Assembly: GCA_040766135.1 (NCBI GenBank)
Contig: JAXGRA010000005.1
Coordinates: 1-64,000, forward strand
Direction of reading: 5' to 3'
Origin: JAGVSV01 sp040766135
Lineage (GTDB): Bacteria; Bacillota; Clostridia; Christensenellales; Aristaeellaceae
Length of the DNA stretch: 64,000 nucleotides
Positions 1 to 8,581 of this stretch are shown one piece after another. Position 1 is the stretch's first letter; each line of letters starts with the position of its first letter. The translations under genes were made by a program, and so were the position numbers. The notes beneath the pieces were generated by a model. The model saw only the letters and a program-made list of their open reading frames with translations, searched no databases and was not told the origin of the DNA.

Positions 1-1
1 T

Positions 2-700
2 CAGATGCGGCACATGACGCTGCATACGCGCATGGTGGTGCTTACCACGCTCATCCTTCTGGCGGGCGGTATGTTATACTTTGGCCTGGCCGAATGGCAC
101 AACCCGCGCACGCTGGGGTATGGCAATGCGAGCGCCGGAGAAAAACTGCTCAATGCATGGTTTCAGTCCGTCACGCCGCGCACGGCTGGCTTTTCATCCT
201 TTGACCAGGGCGCGTTGTCGGATGCATCCAAACTGGTTACTATTATCCTTATGCTGGTAGGCGCTTCGCCTGCTTCTACCGGTGGTGGTATCAAGACCAG
301 CACGTTGGCGGTCATTGCAACCATCATGATCTCGGTAACAACAGGCCGGCAGGATTTTGAGGTGTTTGGCCGCAGGCTGCCAACCAATGTGGCGCGTACA
401 GCGCTGTCCATTTTGGTTATTTATCTGGTGCTGGTGTTGTTTGGCGGCGTGTTTCTTTCGTTGGTGGAACAGGGACGGTTTCCGATGATCGATCTTTTGT
501 ACGAGGAAGCCTCAGCGCTGGGCACTGTGGGCTTGACTGCGCTGGGAACGGCCAACCTAAAAGCGCCCAGCCAGCTATTCTTGATAGTACTGATGTACTT
601 CGGACGCGTGGGGCCGCTAACCATGATGCTGACCATGGGCAGCACCAGCGGACATCCAGGCACCATTCACTACCCGGAGGAGGGGGTTCTGCTGGGATAA
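2..700 (+). CDS. ktrB: Ktr/Trk-type potassium uptake membrane subunit, C-terminal part
   Basis: This is the 3' part of a K+ translocating subunit of the TrkH/KtrB family; the 5' end lies outside the window and the frame is open to base 2. About 232 residues remain. They show several hydrophobic segments and two features of the family's pore repeats: STGGGIKT (near residue 97 of the fragment) and the ASALGTVGLT loop near the end. In this family four such half-pores form the K+ selectivity filter. The TrkA/KtrA-like regulator starts 21 bases downstream, which fits a two-gene uptake system in which the cytoplasmic nucleotide-binding ring gates the pore. The choice of KtrB over TrkH rests on the short single-domain-pair partner next to it and is an inference. 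Confidence 0.87.
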   Translation, partial: QMRHMTLHTRMVVLTTLILLAGGMLYFGLAEWHNPRTLGYGNASAGEKLLNAWFQSVTPRTAGFSSFDQGALSDASKLVTIILMLVGASPASTGGGIKTSTLAVIATIMISVTTGRQDFEVFGRRLPTNVARTALSILVIYLVLVLFGGVFLSLVEQGRFPMIDLLYEEASALGTVGLTALGTANLKAPSQLFLIVLMYFGRVGPLTMMLTMGSTSGHPGTIHYPEEGVLLG

Positions 701-721
701 TCCGGCAGGGAAGGAGAACCA

Positions 722-1389
722 ATGGCAAAGGATACAAAGCAATACCTGATCTTTGGCGTGGGCCGGTTTGGCTCGGCGCTGGCGCGCAAATTGTCCGAGG
801 ACGGGCATGAGGTGCTGGCGGTGGATTCTGATGAAAACCGCGTGCGCAGCATCGCGCCGTATGTGATGCAGGCACTGCAAATGGATGCAAGCGATGAGGA
901 GAGCATCAACTCATTGGGCGTGCGCAACTTTGACGCAGTGGTGGTATCCATTGGCGACAACCTGAAAAATTCCATATTGGTAACGCTGGCCTGCAAGGAC
1001 CTGGGCGCACAGCATTTGGTGGCCAAGGCTTCGGATGAGGCGCATGCGCGTGTGTTGGAAAAAATCGGCGCTGACCGCGTGGTGTTTCCGGAACGGGATG
1101 CCGGCATCCGCCTGGCCAAGACCATTTCCTCCCCAATGTGCGGGAGCTGATGAGTTTGAGCGGCGGCTTTACGCTGGAGGATGTGCGTGCGCCGGAAGCC
1201 TGGGTGGGGGCATACGCTCAAGCAGCTGGACATTCGGCGCAAATATAATGTGTCCATTCTGTTGATTTCCCGCAACGGCGAGGCACCCATCACCCCCAAC
1301 GCAGATACCCTGATCAACCGGGGGACGAGCTGCTGGTGTTGGGCATGCAGGACGATGTGAACAATGTGGAACGGCTGGTGCAGGCATGA
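722..1389 (+). pseudogene. ktrA: KtrA/TrkA-like potassium uptake regulator, frame broken three times
   Basis: Regulatory RCK subunit of the K+ uptake system: a Rossmann NAD/ATP-binding domain (GVGRFGSALA near residue 12, acidic D at the end of beta-2) followed by a TrkA-C domain. The uninterrupted frame stops at 1150 after 142 codons. The missing C-terminal domain is clearly encoded directly downstream if three single-base changes are allowed: one C too few in the run 1131-1134, one G too many in 1206-1210, and one G too few in 1320-1324. The restored reading runs through NVRELMSLSGG, TLKQLDIRRKYNVSIL and GDELLVLGMQDDV and ends at 1389. There it overlaps the ATG of the next gene by four bases, as an intact gene would. 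Full length would be about 222 residues, normal for KtrA. Either homopolymer sequencing errors or a recent pseudogene. Confidence 0.82.
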
Positions 1390-1991
1390 TCATCGTATTT
1401 GACACCGAAGCCACCGACCTGGTGCCCGGCCAAATCTGCCAGCTGTCCTATCTGATGGTGGACGACAAGCAGGTGCAGGGCAAAAACTTGTTTTTCTCGG
1501 TGGACGATATGAGCGAGGGCGCTCAGGAAGTGCATGGTTTCAGCATGGACATGCTGGCTGAACTTTCTGTCGGGCTGTACTTTGAGGATGTAGCGCAGGA
1601 AATCTTTGATGATTTTTCGCGCGCATCCCTGCTGGTGGGCCATAACGTGGCGGCGGATGATCGCTACCTGCGGGTGGAATTTGAGCGCGCGGGTATGAAA
1701 CTGAGGAAAATCGCCACGTTTTGCACCATGAACTACGCTACCGGCATTACAAATCTGAAGCGCAAGGTGGAGATTGGCCGCCCCAAGCCGCCGCGGCTGG
1801 AGGAACTGTGCGCCCATTATGGCATTACCGAGGAGGCCATCCAGGCGGGTGCTGCCCAGTGGTTCGGCGGCGGAGACGTGCAGCATGACGCGCGCTATGA
1901 CACGGCTGCCACCTACCTGTGCCTGGTCGCTGCGCACCAGCAGGGTGACCTGCGCGGCGTGCTGCCGGAGGCGCATGTTTCGACTTTGTGA
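1386..1991 (+). CDS. DnaQ-like DEDDh 3'-5' exonuclease
   Basis: A 201-residue RNase-T/DnaQ-fold exonuclease. All three Exo motifs are visible: FDTEATD (D6, E8), GHNVAADD (H86, N87, D91) and HDARYD (H167, D172), giving the DEDDh set that binds two metal ions and removes 3' nucleotides. No polymerase or helicase domain is fused to it. It is a stand-alone nuclease comparable in size to the epsilon proofreading subunit or to oligoribonuclease-type enzymes, and the substrate cannot be told from sequence. Its ATG overlaps the stop of the potassium regulator (ATGA), so the two are probably translationally coupled. Confidence 0.85.
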   Translation: MIIVFDTEATDLVPGQICQLSYLMVDDKQVQGKNLFFSVDDMSEGAQEVHGFSMDMLAELSVGLYFEDVAQEIFDDFSRASLLVGHNVAADDRYLRVEFERAGMKLRKIATFCTMNYATGITNLKRKVEIGRPKPPRLEELCAHYGITEEAIQAGAAQWFGGGDVQHDARYDTAATYLCLVAAHQQGDLRGVLPEAHVSTL

Positions 1992-2010
1992 ACTTTTGTT
2001 GCACTTTGAC

Positions 2011-2040
2011 TTGATTTGTTTCGCCTCTGTCGTGTACAAT
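2011..2040 (+). promoter_or_regulatory. sigma-A-type promoter for the two-component operon
   Basis: TTGATT at 2011-2016 and TACAAT at 2035-2040 are separated by 18 bases, placing the transcript start about 35-40 bases before the GTG start of the response regulator. It lies in the short gap after the exonuclease stop, so the two-component genes can be transcribed independently of the potassium genes. Confidence 0.55.
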
Positions 2041-2080
2041 GGGAACAGCGCAAGCGATTTACAAAGAAAGGTATGATCAC

Positions 2081-2776
2081 GTGGCAAAGAGGATATTGCT
2101 GGTAGACGACGAGCCGTTGATTATCAAAGGCCTCAAGTTCACCTTGGAGAAGGATGGATATGAGACGCTGGTGGCGGCTGACGGCGAGGAAGCGCTCCAG
2201 GTGTTCAAGGAGAACCAAGTGGATTTGATTCTCTTGGACGTGATGCTGCCCAAGCTGGATGGTATTGCCGTATGCCAGCGCATCCGCGAAACCAGCAACG
2301 TGCCCATCATCATGCTCACCGCCAAGGGCGAGGACATTGACAAGATTCTGGGCCTGGAATACGGCGCGGACGATTACATGACCAAGCCTTTCAACATCTT
2401 GGAGGTCAAGGCCCGCATCAAGACCATCCTGCGCCGCGCGTCCGGCGCAGGCACCCAGGAGGAACAAAAGATATTCCGGGTGCGCAATTTAGAGGTCAAC
2501 AGCGTCAACCGCTCGGTCACGCTCAACGGCGAGGACGTGCGCCTGACCGCCAAGGAGTTTGACCTGTTGCAGCTGTTTATGCAGCACCGCGGGCGTGTGT
2601 TCAGCCGTGAAGAAATGCTGGATGCGGTCTGGAAGAATGATTATAGCGGCGATGCGCGCACGGTGGACGTGCACATCCGCCGCCTGCGCGAAAAAATTGA
2701 GAACAACCCCACGCAGCCGGAGTTTATCTTTACCAAGTGGGGCGTAGGGTATTACTTTACCGACCGTGACGAATAA
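2081..2776 (+). CDS. OmpR/PhoB-family response regulator
   Basis: DNA-binding response regulator of 231 residues. The receiver domain (1-120) carries the acidic pair VDDE, phospho-acceptor D53 in LLDVMLPK, and the K of the TKPF motif. The C-terminal half is a winged helix (VNSVNRSVTLNGEDVRLTAKE to VHIRRLREKIE) of the OmpR/PhoB class. GTG at 2081 is preferred as the start because AAGAAAGG lies just upstream and the protein then begins directly at the receiver beta strand; an ATG 42 bases earlier would place the start too close to the -10. The kinase gene overlaps its 3' end by 11 bases. It resembles PhoP/WalR-type regulators of cell-envelope or phosphate responses, but the target is unknown. 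Confidence 0.95.
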   Translation: MAKRILLVDDEPLIIKGLKFTLEKDGYETLVAADGEEALQVFKENQVDLILLDVMLPKLDGIAVCQRIRETSNVPIIMLTAKGEDIDKILGLEYGADDYMTKPFNILEVKARIKTILRRASGAGTQEEQKIFRVRNLEVNSVNRSVTLNGEDVRLTAKEFDLLQLFMQHRGRVFSREEMLDAVWKNDYSGDARTVDVHIRRLREKIENNPTQPEFIFTKWGVGYYFTDRDE

Positions 2777-4226
2777 ACGGTTTGTCAGCATACGCTGGAA
2801 GGTGTTGCTGGCTTTTTTTCTTATCATCGGCCTGTCGTCCTTTGTGATGGCGCGGACCATGACCCGGTTAATGAGCGATTATATGGTAGACCAGCGCGTG
2901 CGCAGCGACCGTGCGGGGCTGGAAAAATGGGCGGTGCAGGCAGCGCCGCTTCTGTTTGCTGCCGATACCGAAACGCTAAGCTGGCGCATGGCCGAGGCCG
3001 GGCGCGAGATGAACGGCCGCGTGCTGCTGATCGACCGCGACGGCAAGGTGCAGACCGATACCTTCCATGAGGCCAACGGCACGCGCGTCAACGTGCCGGA
3101 GGTGGCCGATGTGCTGTCCGGCGCGGCCAGTGTCGGGCATGGCGTATATTCGCTGGACAGCGGCGAAAAGGCGAAAGAAGGACAGCTGAAGGCCTTTGGC
3201 ATAGGGGATGAATGGGTCAGCTATTCCACGGCCAGCCTGGTGCACGCCTCGGACGTGATTGGCGTGATCATGCTGGTGTCCTCCGCGCGCGAGATGGTCA
3301 AAAGCATGAACACCGTGCGCGAAAACATGCTGATGATCTATGCCGCGGTGGTGCTGGCGGCGCTGCTGTCGGGCATGATATTTACACGCGTCATTACCAA
3401 GCCCATCGGCGAACTGACCGCCGTCATCCGACAGATGTCCAAGGGCACGTTCTCCGCCCGCGTGCCGGAGCATGGCTCCGGCGAAATCCGGCAGCTGGCC
3501 AGCGCGTTTAACTCCATGAGCGAGAAGCTGGAAACGCTGGATCAATCGCGCAATCAGTTTGTATCCAACGCCAGCCATGAATTGAAAACCCCGCTGGCCA
3601 CCATGAAAATCATGATCGAATCGCTGATCTACCAGCCCGAGATGGAGCAGGAGCTGCGCACCGAATTTTTGACCGACGTAAATTTAGAGATTGACCGCTT
3701 AAGCCGTATTGTCAGCGAACTGCTCACCCTGGTGCATGCGGATTCGCACTCCATGAAATTAGACCGCGAAAAGATGAGCCTGTCGGCCGTGGTCAAGGAA
3801 ACTGCGCACCGCCTGGAGCCTTTGATCGAACAGAAAAAACAAACGCTGTCCCTGCAGCTACAGGACAGCGGAGACATGTTTGCCGACCGCGAAAAACTAA
3901 AACAGGTTGTATATAACATTTTGGACAATGCCGTCAAGTACACGCAGGAGGGCGGCCAGGTGCAGGTCAGCCTGCAGCGCGTGGGCCGTGACGTATTGCT
4001 GCAAATCACTGATGACGGCCCGGGCATCCCGCGCGACAGCCTGCCGCATGTGTTTGACCGTTTCTATCGGGTAGACCGCGCGCGCAGCCGGGAAAGCGGC
4101 GGCACCGGCCTGGGGCTGTCCATCGCGCAGCAGATTGTTGCGCTGCACGGCGGCATAATCCGTGTGGACAGCGAGGAGGGCAAGGGCACCACGTTTACCG
4201 TGGAGCTACCGCTGCACAAGGGTTAG
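2766..4226 (+). CDS. membrane sensor histidine kinase (PhoR/WalK type)
   Basis: Sensor kinase of 486 residues and partner of the preceding regulator. A first membrane helix (about 10-30) is followed by an extracytoplasmic sensor region of about 155 residues, a second helix (about 190-210) and a HAMP linker. Next come a HisKA domain with phospho-acceptor H271 in SNASHELKTPL, and a HATPase_c domain (N box around DNAVKYT, G1 DDGPGIP, F box FDRFYR, G2 GGTGLGLSI). The GTG start at 2766 lies inside the regulator gene, so the pair is probably translationally coupled. The sensor domain gives no ligand hint. The stop overlaps by four bases the end of the convergent GerMN gene, and no terminator is evident between them. 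Confidence 0.95.
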   Translation: MTNKRFVSIRWKVLLAFFLIIGLSSFVMARTMTRLMSDYMVDQRVRSDRAGLEKWAVQAAPLLFAADTETLSWRMAEAGREMNGRVLLIDRDGKVQTDTFHEANGTRVNVPEVADVLSGAASVGHGVYSLDSGEKAKEGQLKAFGIGDEWVSYSTASLVHASDVIGVIMLVSSAREMVKSMNTVRENMLMIYAAVVLAALLSGMIFTRVITKPIGELTAVIRQMSKGTFSARVPEHGSGEIRQLASAFNSMSEKLETLDQSRNQFVSNASHELKTPLATMKIMIESLIYQPEMEQELRTEFLTDVNLEIDRLSRIVSELLTLVHADSHSMKLDREKMSLSAVVKETAHRLEPLIEQKKQTLSLQLQDSGDMFADREKLKQVVYNILDNAVKYTQEGGQVQVSLQRVGRDVLLQITDDGPGIPRDSLPHVFDRFYRVDRARSRESGGTGLGLSIAQQIVALHGGIIRVDSEEGKGTTFTVELPLHKG

Positions 4227-5746
4227 TGTCCGATAATCTCCGGGTTGCGCAAAAATTCGCCGGGCAAAAACAGGCTGCCGGCCAGCGTTTCGGGCTGCTG
4301 TCCCTCAATAAACAGGCTGACGCGCTTGACGCCGGGAAGGGATGTCAAGGTGTTGACAATGCCATACACCAGCTGCCGCTCCTGCGTGGGCGGCAAATCT
4401 TTGGCACTGTCCAGCAGCGCGCCTGAAAAGTTGACAACTATCGCATCGTTGACCTGCGATACGCCCACAATGGCGGCATCGTTTAGCCCCTGCGGCAGGC
4501 AGGCGTGCAACCCCTGCACGCTGTCGGCGGCGTGAGGTCCTTCCATCAGCTGGGCCAGGAGGTAGCGCGCGTTGCGCGCGTGGCGGAAGGGCACCGGCCG
4601 CTTTGTCTCGGTCAATGTGCCGTTTCCGTTGGCAAAGTACAGCGCCACATGCGTCAGCAAAAAGGGTGAAAACTGCGCCCTGCGCATGATGCCGTCCTCA
4701 AACAGGATGGACGTGCCGGAGCCCTCATAGGTGCCCGCCGGCACCACCGCCGTGACAGCCTCGGCCCCGATATAGGCCCGCACCCCGGCAATCCCCGGGA
4801 TGAAGGTGGTCAGTGTCAGCGCCAGCGATGCCATCATAACGGAGCGGGGAATGCCCGCTTCAATCAATTTTTCGTTAAAAACATCTAGAAAATGCAGGTC
4901 CATGACCTTTTCGCCGGTTCCGGGCAGCGTGGTAAGCTGCGGCACCTGGCTTAATAGACTGCTCAGCTCAACGATGCGCGGCACGCCGGGCAGTGTCTGT
5001 GCGCCTTGCTCCAGCGCCTGGATCAGGGTAACGGCCATTTGCTCGCGCGATTGCCCGGCAAAGGTAAGAGCACGCGCCTCGGCTGCCACGCCGCGCCCGG
5101 CCGCTACCGGGAAGTACAGCGTGGCGATGGCGGAAAACCGCCGCTGGGATTGTGCATCCAAGCCAGCCTGTGCGCTGACGTTTTCCCAGCGTGCCAGTGC
5201 GTCCTCATTGCTGGTCTGCCGGAAACTGCCCACCGGGAAGGTGGCGGCCGTGTCCACGCCTTGCTGCTGGCCTGCCACCAAAATATTGACGTAACGGATA
5301 TCGCCCAGCTGGGTCAGTGTGTTGGCAATGGCGCGGCTGACGGTGTGCAGGCTGCGCACGTCTAACATCAGCGCGTTGGCCGACAGATCCACCGTGGCCA
5401 CATCGCCGGATATTTCCACGCGGCTGCCGGTGTTCAGTTGCAGCGTCCCTTCTGGCCACAGCGGCTGCGCCTGCTCGCTGCCGGTATATGATAACAGCTT
5501 GCGTACCACAGCCTCGGCGGGGTGCCGGAAGGGTTCCAGCAGCATGCGCTCAGGCACCAGCATCAGCTGCCCGTTGAAGGCGCTGGGCAGCGATAGCTGC
5601 ACCGTTTGCGCTATTTCCGTCAGCGTGTCCCCCACCGGCACCGCATAGCGGCTGACCACCGGCGGCAGCGTGGTGGATGATTGCGCCAGTGCAGGGGCTG
5701 TATTGATAAGTATCAGCGCGCACAGCAGCGCTATCCATCGTTTCAT
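4223..5746 (-). CDS. secreted protein with two GerMN domains
   Basis: A 507-residue exported protein: signal peptide MKRWIALLCALILINTAPALA, then two regions resembling the GerMN domain of spore-germination and sporulation proteins. One is at about residues 68-165 (through VATVDLSANALM and the conserved tail on which the domain ends). The second is at about 385-485 (LLAQLMEGPH, AIVVNFSGALL, IVNTLTSLPGVKRVSLFIEG). The stretch between them contains two conserved hydrophobic helices of unknown role. The domain is structural or interaction-type; no catalytic residues are known. It is the last gene of a four-gene minus-strand operon and overlaps its upstream neighbour, another GerMN protein, by four bases. 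A role in the envelope or spore is inferred from the domain only. Confidence 0.8.
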   Translation of the reverse strand: MKRWIALLCALILINTAPALAQSSTTLPPVVSRYAVPVGDTLTEIAQTVQLSLPSAFNGQLMLVPERMLLEPFRHPAEAVVRKLLSYTGSEQAQPLWPEGTLQLNTGSRVEISGDVATVDLSANALMLDVRSLHTVSRAIANTLTQLGDIRYVNILVAGQQQGVDTAATFPVGSFRQTSNEDALARWENVSAQAGLDAQSQRRFSAIATLYFPVAAGRGVAAEARALTFAGQSREQMAVTLIQALEQGAQTLPGVPRIVELSSLLSQVPQLTTLPGTGEKVMDLHFLDVFNEKLIEAGIPRSVMMASLALTLTTFIPGIAGVRAYIGAEAVTAVVPAGTYEGSGTSILFEDGIMRRAQFSPFLLTHVALYFANGNGTLTETKRPVPFRHARNARYLLAQLMEGPHAADSVQGLHACLPQGLNDAAIVGVSQVNDAIVVNFSGALLDSAKDLPPTQERQLVYGIVNTLTSLPGVKRVSLFIEGQQPETLAGSLFLPGEFLRNPEIIGH

Positions 5747-6657
5747 GGCCGAACCGCCGCCAATCGCAACAGGGATTCGTACTGCGGACGCCAGACGCCG
5801 CCCACGCGCGTCAACACCAACGGGAAGGCTGGTAGTGAAAACACCGCGCCGCCGTCATCCTGTAAATCCAGCGTCACGGACACCACCGCGCTGATGCCAT
5901 CAGGCGCCACTGTGCCGGTCGATGCGGCATAGGCGACCAACCGCAGAGAGGATTCAAATGCACGGGCCACTTCATCCTGTGAGGGGCGCAGATCGCGCAT
6001 TTGCTCATACAGCGTGTGCCAGTCGCGCTTTTGCCAGGCGTCCAGCGTCATCTTGGCGGCGTCAGCGGGCGTCAGGATGCGTGCTTCATCGCGCGTGAGC
6101 GGGTCCAGCAGGACATCCGAATCTTCCAAATAATAGGACGCCGCCAGCCGCATGGAGGTACGGATATTGGTTTCGGCGCGCACCAGCACTTGCACGCGGC
6201 GATATTCGCCGCGTTCGGTTAGGGTGTTGACCAGCGCGGCCATCGCCAGCCTGCGGCGCAGCTGGGCTTGGGCCAGGTCGTTGGGCAGCGTTTCATCGGG
6301 ATAGCGCCCCAACAGCGCTTCATTGAACGTAACAAACAACAAATCCCCCTCAGGCTGCACCGACAGCACTTGCGTGCCGGGTGGAAACGGGGGGGACAAA
6401 CTGTCTGATGGCGCGTCAGGGCCATCCACCAGCGCCTGGACGGCAGCGTGCTCGAAGGATATGGTTTCGCTGGCGGCGATCATGCGCACCTGGGTGCCCA
6501 GCCACGGCGTGCCCGTAAAGGGAAAATACAGCACCGCCGGGCGGGTGGTATGTTGAGATTGCTGTGCGCGGTAATCCAGCACCTGCGCGGAAGCAGGGCA
6601 CAGCGTGGAAGCAATCAGCAGCACCAGCAGGAGGGCACGATACCTGGTATTTTGCAT
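5743..6657 (-). CDS. secreted GerMN-domain protein
   Basis: A 304-residue protein with signal peptide (MQNTRYRALLLVLLIASTLC, cleavage probably after PASA) and one GerMN-like domain at about 68-165 (VQALVDGPDAPSDS, PPGTQVLSVQPEGD, MAALVNTLTERGEYRRVQVLV). The C-terminal 110 residues look like an NTF2/SnoaL-type small-domain fold (LDAWQKRDWHTLYEQM, VVSVTLDLQDDGG, GGVWRPQYESLL), which is an inference from pattern. It overlaps the following GerMN gene by four bases and its start overlaps the preceding stop as TGATG, so all three are one transcript. The two GerMN proteins may act together on the cell surface. Confidence 0.78.
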   Translation of the reverse strand: MQNTRYRALLLVLLIASTLCPASAQVLDYRAQQSQHTTRPAVLYFPFTGTPWLGTQVRMIAASETISFEHAAVQALVDGPDAPSDSLSPPFPPGTQVLSVQPEGDLLFVTFNEALLGRYPDETLPNDLAQAQLRRRLAMAALVNTLTERGEYRRVQVLVRAETNIRTSMRLAASYYLEDSDVLLDPLTRDEARILTPADAAKMTLDAWQKRDWHTLYEQMRDLRPSQDEVARAFESSLRLVAYAASTGTVAPDGISAVVSVTLDLQDDGGAVFSLPAFPLVLTRVGGVWRPQYESLLRLAAVRP

Positions 6658-7427
6658 CAGCTATCGCGTGCAGGGTCGGTGCCGATATAGCAGCTGCGCA
6701 GCTTTTGCACCGCGCGCTCCAGCGCGTCCTTGCTGTTGTTCCAGGGTTTGTCGGCGTTGCGGTAGTCAAATTTGAGGGTAAACCATTCCAGATCATCAGC
6801 CGTGCGCGTAAAGCTGCTTTGTGCAAGCTCTGACAATGTTTCCAGCAGCGTCACGCGATGTGCGGCCTTTAAATGATCCTTGGCCATGTCCATCAGCAGC
6901 GCGGTGTCCTTCAGGCAAAAACCCTTGGATTGCTGAATGGCTTTAACAAACGCCGGGTCAGTCTTCCACAGGTGCAGCATGGTGTACACATAGCGGTTCA
7001 TGGTGTCCGCCAAGCTGTCGCACAGCACGCAGGCATCGGCCAGCGCGTGGATGGCCTGGGCGGCCTCCTGCAGGCCGTCGCCGCCCTTGCGCGTCCAGCG
7101 TTTGAGGGCCGGCTGACCGGCCTCCTCGCGCGCGGCAGCGGTGGCTTGTTCCAGTTGATGAACAAATTGTTTTTGAACATGCTGCATGTGCGAGTGCATC
7201 ATCAGCGCATGCCCCAAGCGGTTCTGCTTGGCGTACAGCATGGCCTGATGACCGGGGCAGAAGCCCTTTTCGTTGACTGTGATGCGCGTGTCGCTTTCCA
7301 TGACCGATGCGCCCAAATAGCGGTCTATCAGCAGGTGCTCGGTCTGGCGGCGCAGAAAGCACAGAGGGCATTCGCCGTCCAGTTTGACGGCGTCCCATAC
7401 CGGGATGGTGTCAATGTGATATCGCAT
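6657..7427 (-). CDS. DUF6062-like cysteine-motif cytoplasmic protein
   Basis: A 256-residue soluble protein without signal or membrane segments. The N-terminus (IPVWDAVKLDGECPLCFLRR) and the motif GFCPGHQ near residue 57 match what I recall of the DUF6062 family. A further CVLC pair sits near residue 137. Two CxxC pairs plus a CxxH suggest a metal site, but the function of the family is unknown. The remainder is helical, with a long amphipathic stretch around HSHMQHVQKQFVHQLEQAT. The ATG follows the preceding stop as TAATATG with GAGG just upstream, and its own stop overlaps the next ATG, so it belongs to the GerMN operon. Confidence 0.7.
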   Translation of the reverse strand: MRYHIDTIPVWDAVKLDGECPLCFLRRQTEHLLIDRYLGASVMESDTRITVNEKGFCPGHQAMLYAKQNRLGHALMMHSHMQHVQKQFVHQLEQATAAAREEAGQPALKRWTRKGGDGLQEAAQAIHALADACVLCDSLADTMNRYVYTMLHLWKTDPAFVKAIQQSKGFCLKDTALLMDMAKDHLKAAHRVTLLETLSELAQSSFTRTADDLEWFTLKFDYRNADKPWNNSKDALERAVQKLRSCYIGTDPARDS

Positions 7428-7428
7428 A

Positions 7429-8502
7429 TTACCTCGATGGTGCGTGGCAGTACACGCACGGTTTTAATTCGCTGTAGGGCGGGTTGTTAATGTCGCGGAA
7501 GTAGAAGCTGGCTGTCAGCGGAAGATATTTCTTGTTGATGCTGCTGCAATTGTCATCTGTGTGATAAAACTGGCCGCCCGCCGCATTGTAAAACAGCAAC
7601 ATGTCCGGGTTGCCGGTGGTCATGGGCGCCAGCGATACGGTGGGCGTGGCGGCGGCCTTGGGCTGCGTTAATTGCTGCGGCGAGGTAAGGGAGTTGGGGT
7701 CAACGTACCACACGTCGTTCACCCGCAGCATAATCACTAAAAAACGGTAGCGCATGGGCTCCTGTCCATTGCTTTTGTCAATGGAGGCTTCCATCGTGAC
7801 CGTGCGCAGGGAGTCGGCATCCACGCCGGAGATCTCGGTTATCTTATAGTCTACCGGCGTGCGGTTGGAGCGTATCTGGAACATCTTTCGCTCAGGATCG
7901 TCCTGCGCCTGCACCCAGCTGGGCACGGACAGCGACACCATGCCGCTATAATCCTGTCCGATCCAGGCACTCATGAACTGTTCCAGGCGCTGCTGCACCA
8001 GCGTGGTGCTGCCGGGGTCGGTGGTGGGCTTGGGCTTTTTTTCTTCTGCCGTGCGGGCCATGCTGACCAGCCCGGCCTGCGCGTTGCGGTCAAACTCCAG
8101 CGCCAGGTTGTTGGCGGAGGAGCTCGGATTAACGCTGGCTACCGGTGACAGCCACAGCGTGAACAGCACGATCAACACCATGGCCACGTGCAGCACGGTC
8201 AGTGTCAGGCGGGCGTTGGGCACAAAGGCGTTGGCCAGCCACATAGTCATCAGACTGGTGCAGGCGATCAGCACATAGATCAGGTTGAGCGTGTTGTCGT
8301 TCACAATAACGCTGATAACAAACAACAGCGGCAGCACAAACATAAGCAGAATTTGCAGCACCGCAAAGCTGCGCGGCGCGTTCTGCTCATCATGATAGTC
8401 GCCCACCCGCTGCGGCGGCCGAGGGGCATTGCGCTTGCGGCGGGACGTTCGTTTGATGTTATGCAGCGGCGCGCTTGAATAGCGCGTACGGTTGTCGCTC
8501 AT
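7429..8502 (-). CDS. membrane protein with C-terminal YH-C-CxxC module
   Basis: A 357-residue protein that I cannot assign to a named family. A basic N-terminus (RTSRRKRNAPRPP) precedes three hydrophobic helices at about 48-68, 72-93 and 98-118. An NTF2-like outer or soluble domain follows (VQQRLEQFMSAWIGQDYSGM, near 165-270). The last 45 residues carry a module with the spacing YH-x4-C ... PLT ... LKPCVYC. This module also ends many Gram-positive surface nucleases and lipoproteins and looks like a metal or disulfide site. First gene of the minus-strand operon 8502-4223; RBS AAAGGG lies upstream. The 79-base gap to dnaX contains no clear terminator. Confidence 0.65.
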   Translation of the reverse strand: MSDNRTRYSSAPLHNIKRTSRRKRNAPRPPQRVGDYHDEQNAPRSFAVLQILLMFVLPLLFVISVIVNDNTLNLIYVLIACTSLMTMWLANAFVPNARLTLTVLHVAMVLIVLFTLWLSPVASVNPSSSANNLALEFDRNAQAGLVSMARTAEEKKPKPTTDPGSTTLVQQRLEQFMSAWIGQDYSGMVSLSVPSWVQAQDDPERKMFQIRSNRTPVDYKITEISGVDADSLRTVTMEASIDKSNGQEPMRYRFLVIMLRVNDVWYVDPNSLTSPQQLTQPKAAATPTVSLAPMTTGNPDMLLFYNAAGGQFYHTDDNCSSINKKYLPLTASFYFRDINNPPYSELKPCVYCHAPSR

Positions 8503-8581
8503 CGTGCCATTCCCTTTCCATTGGCTCAGGCCGTGTTGTCAACATAATCATAACATATTTGTAAGGAAATGGATACATTGC

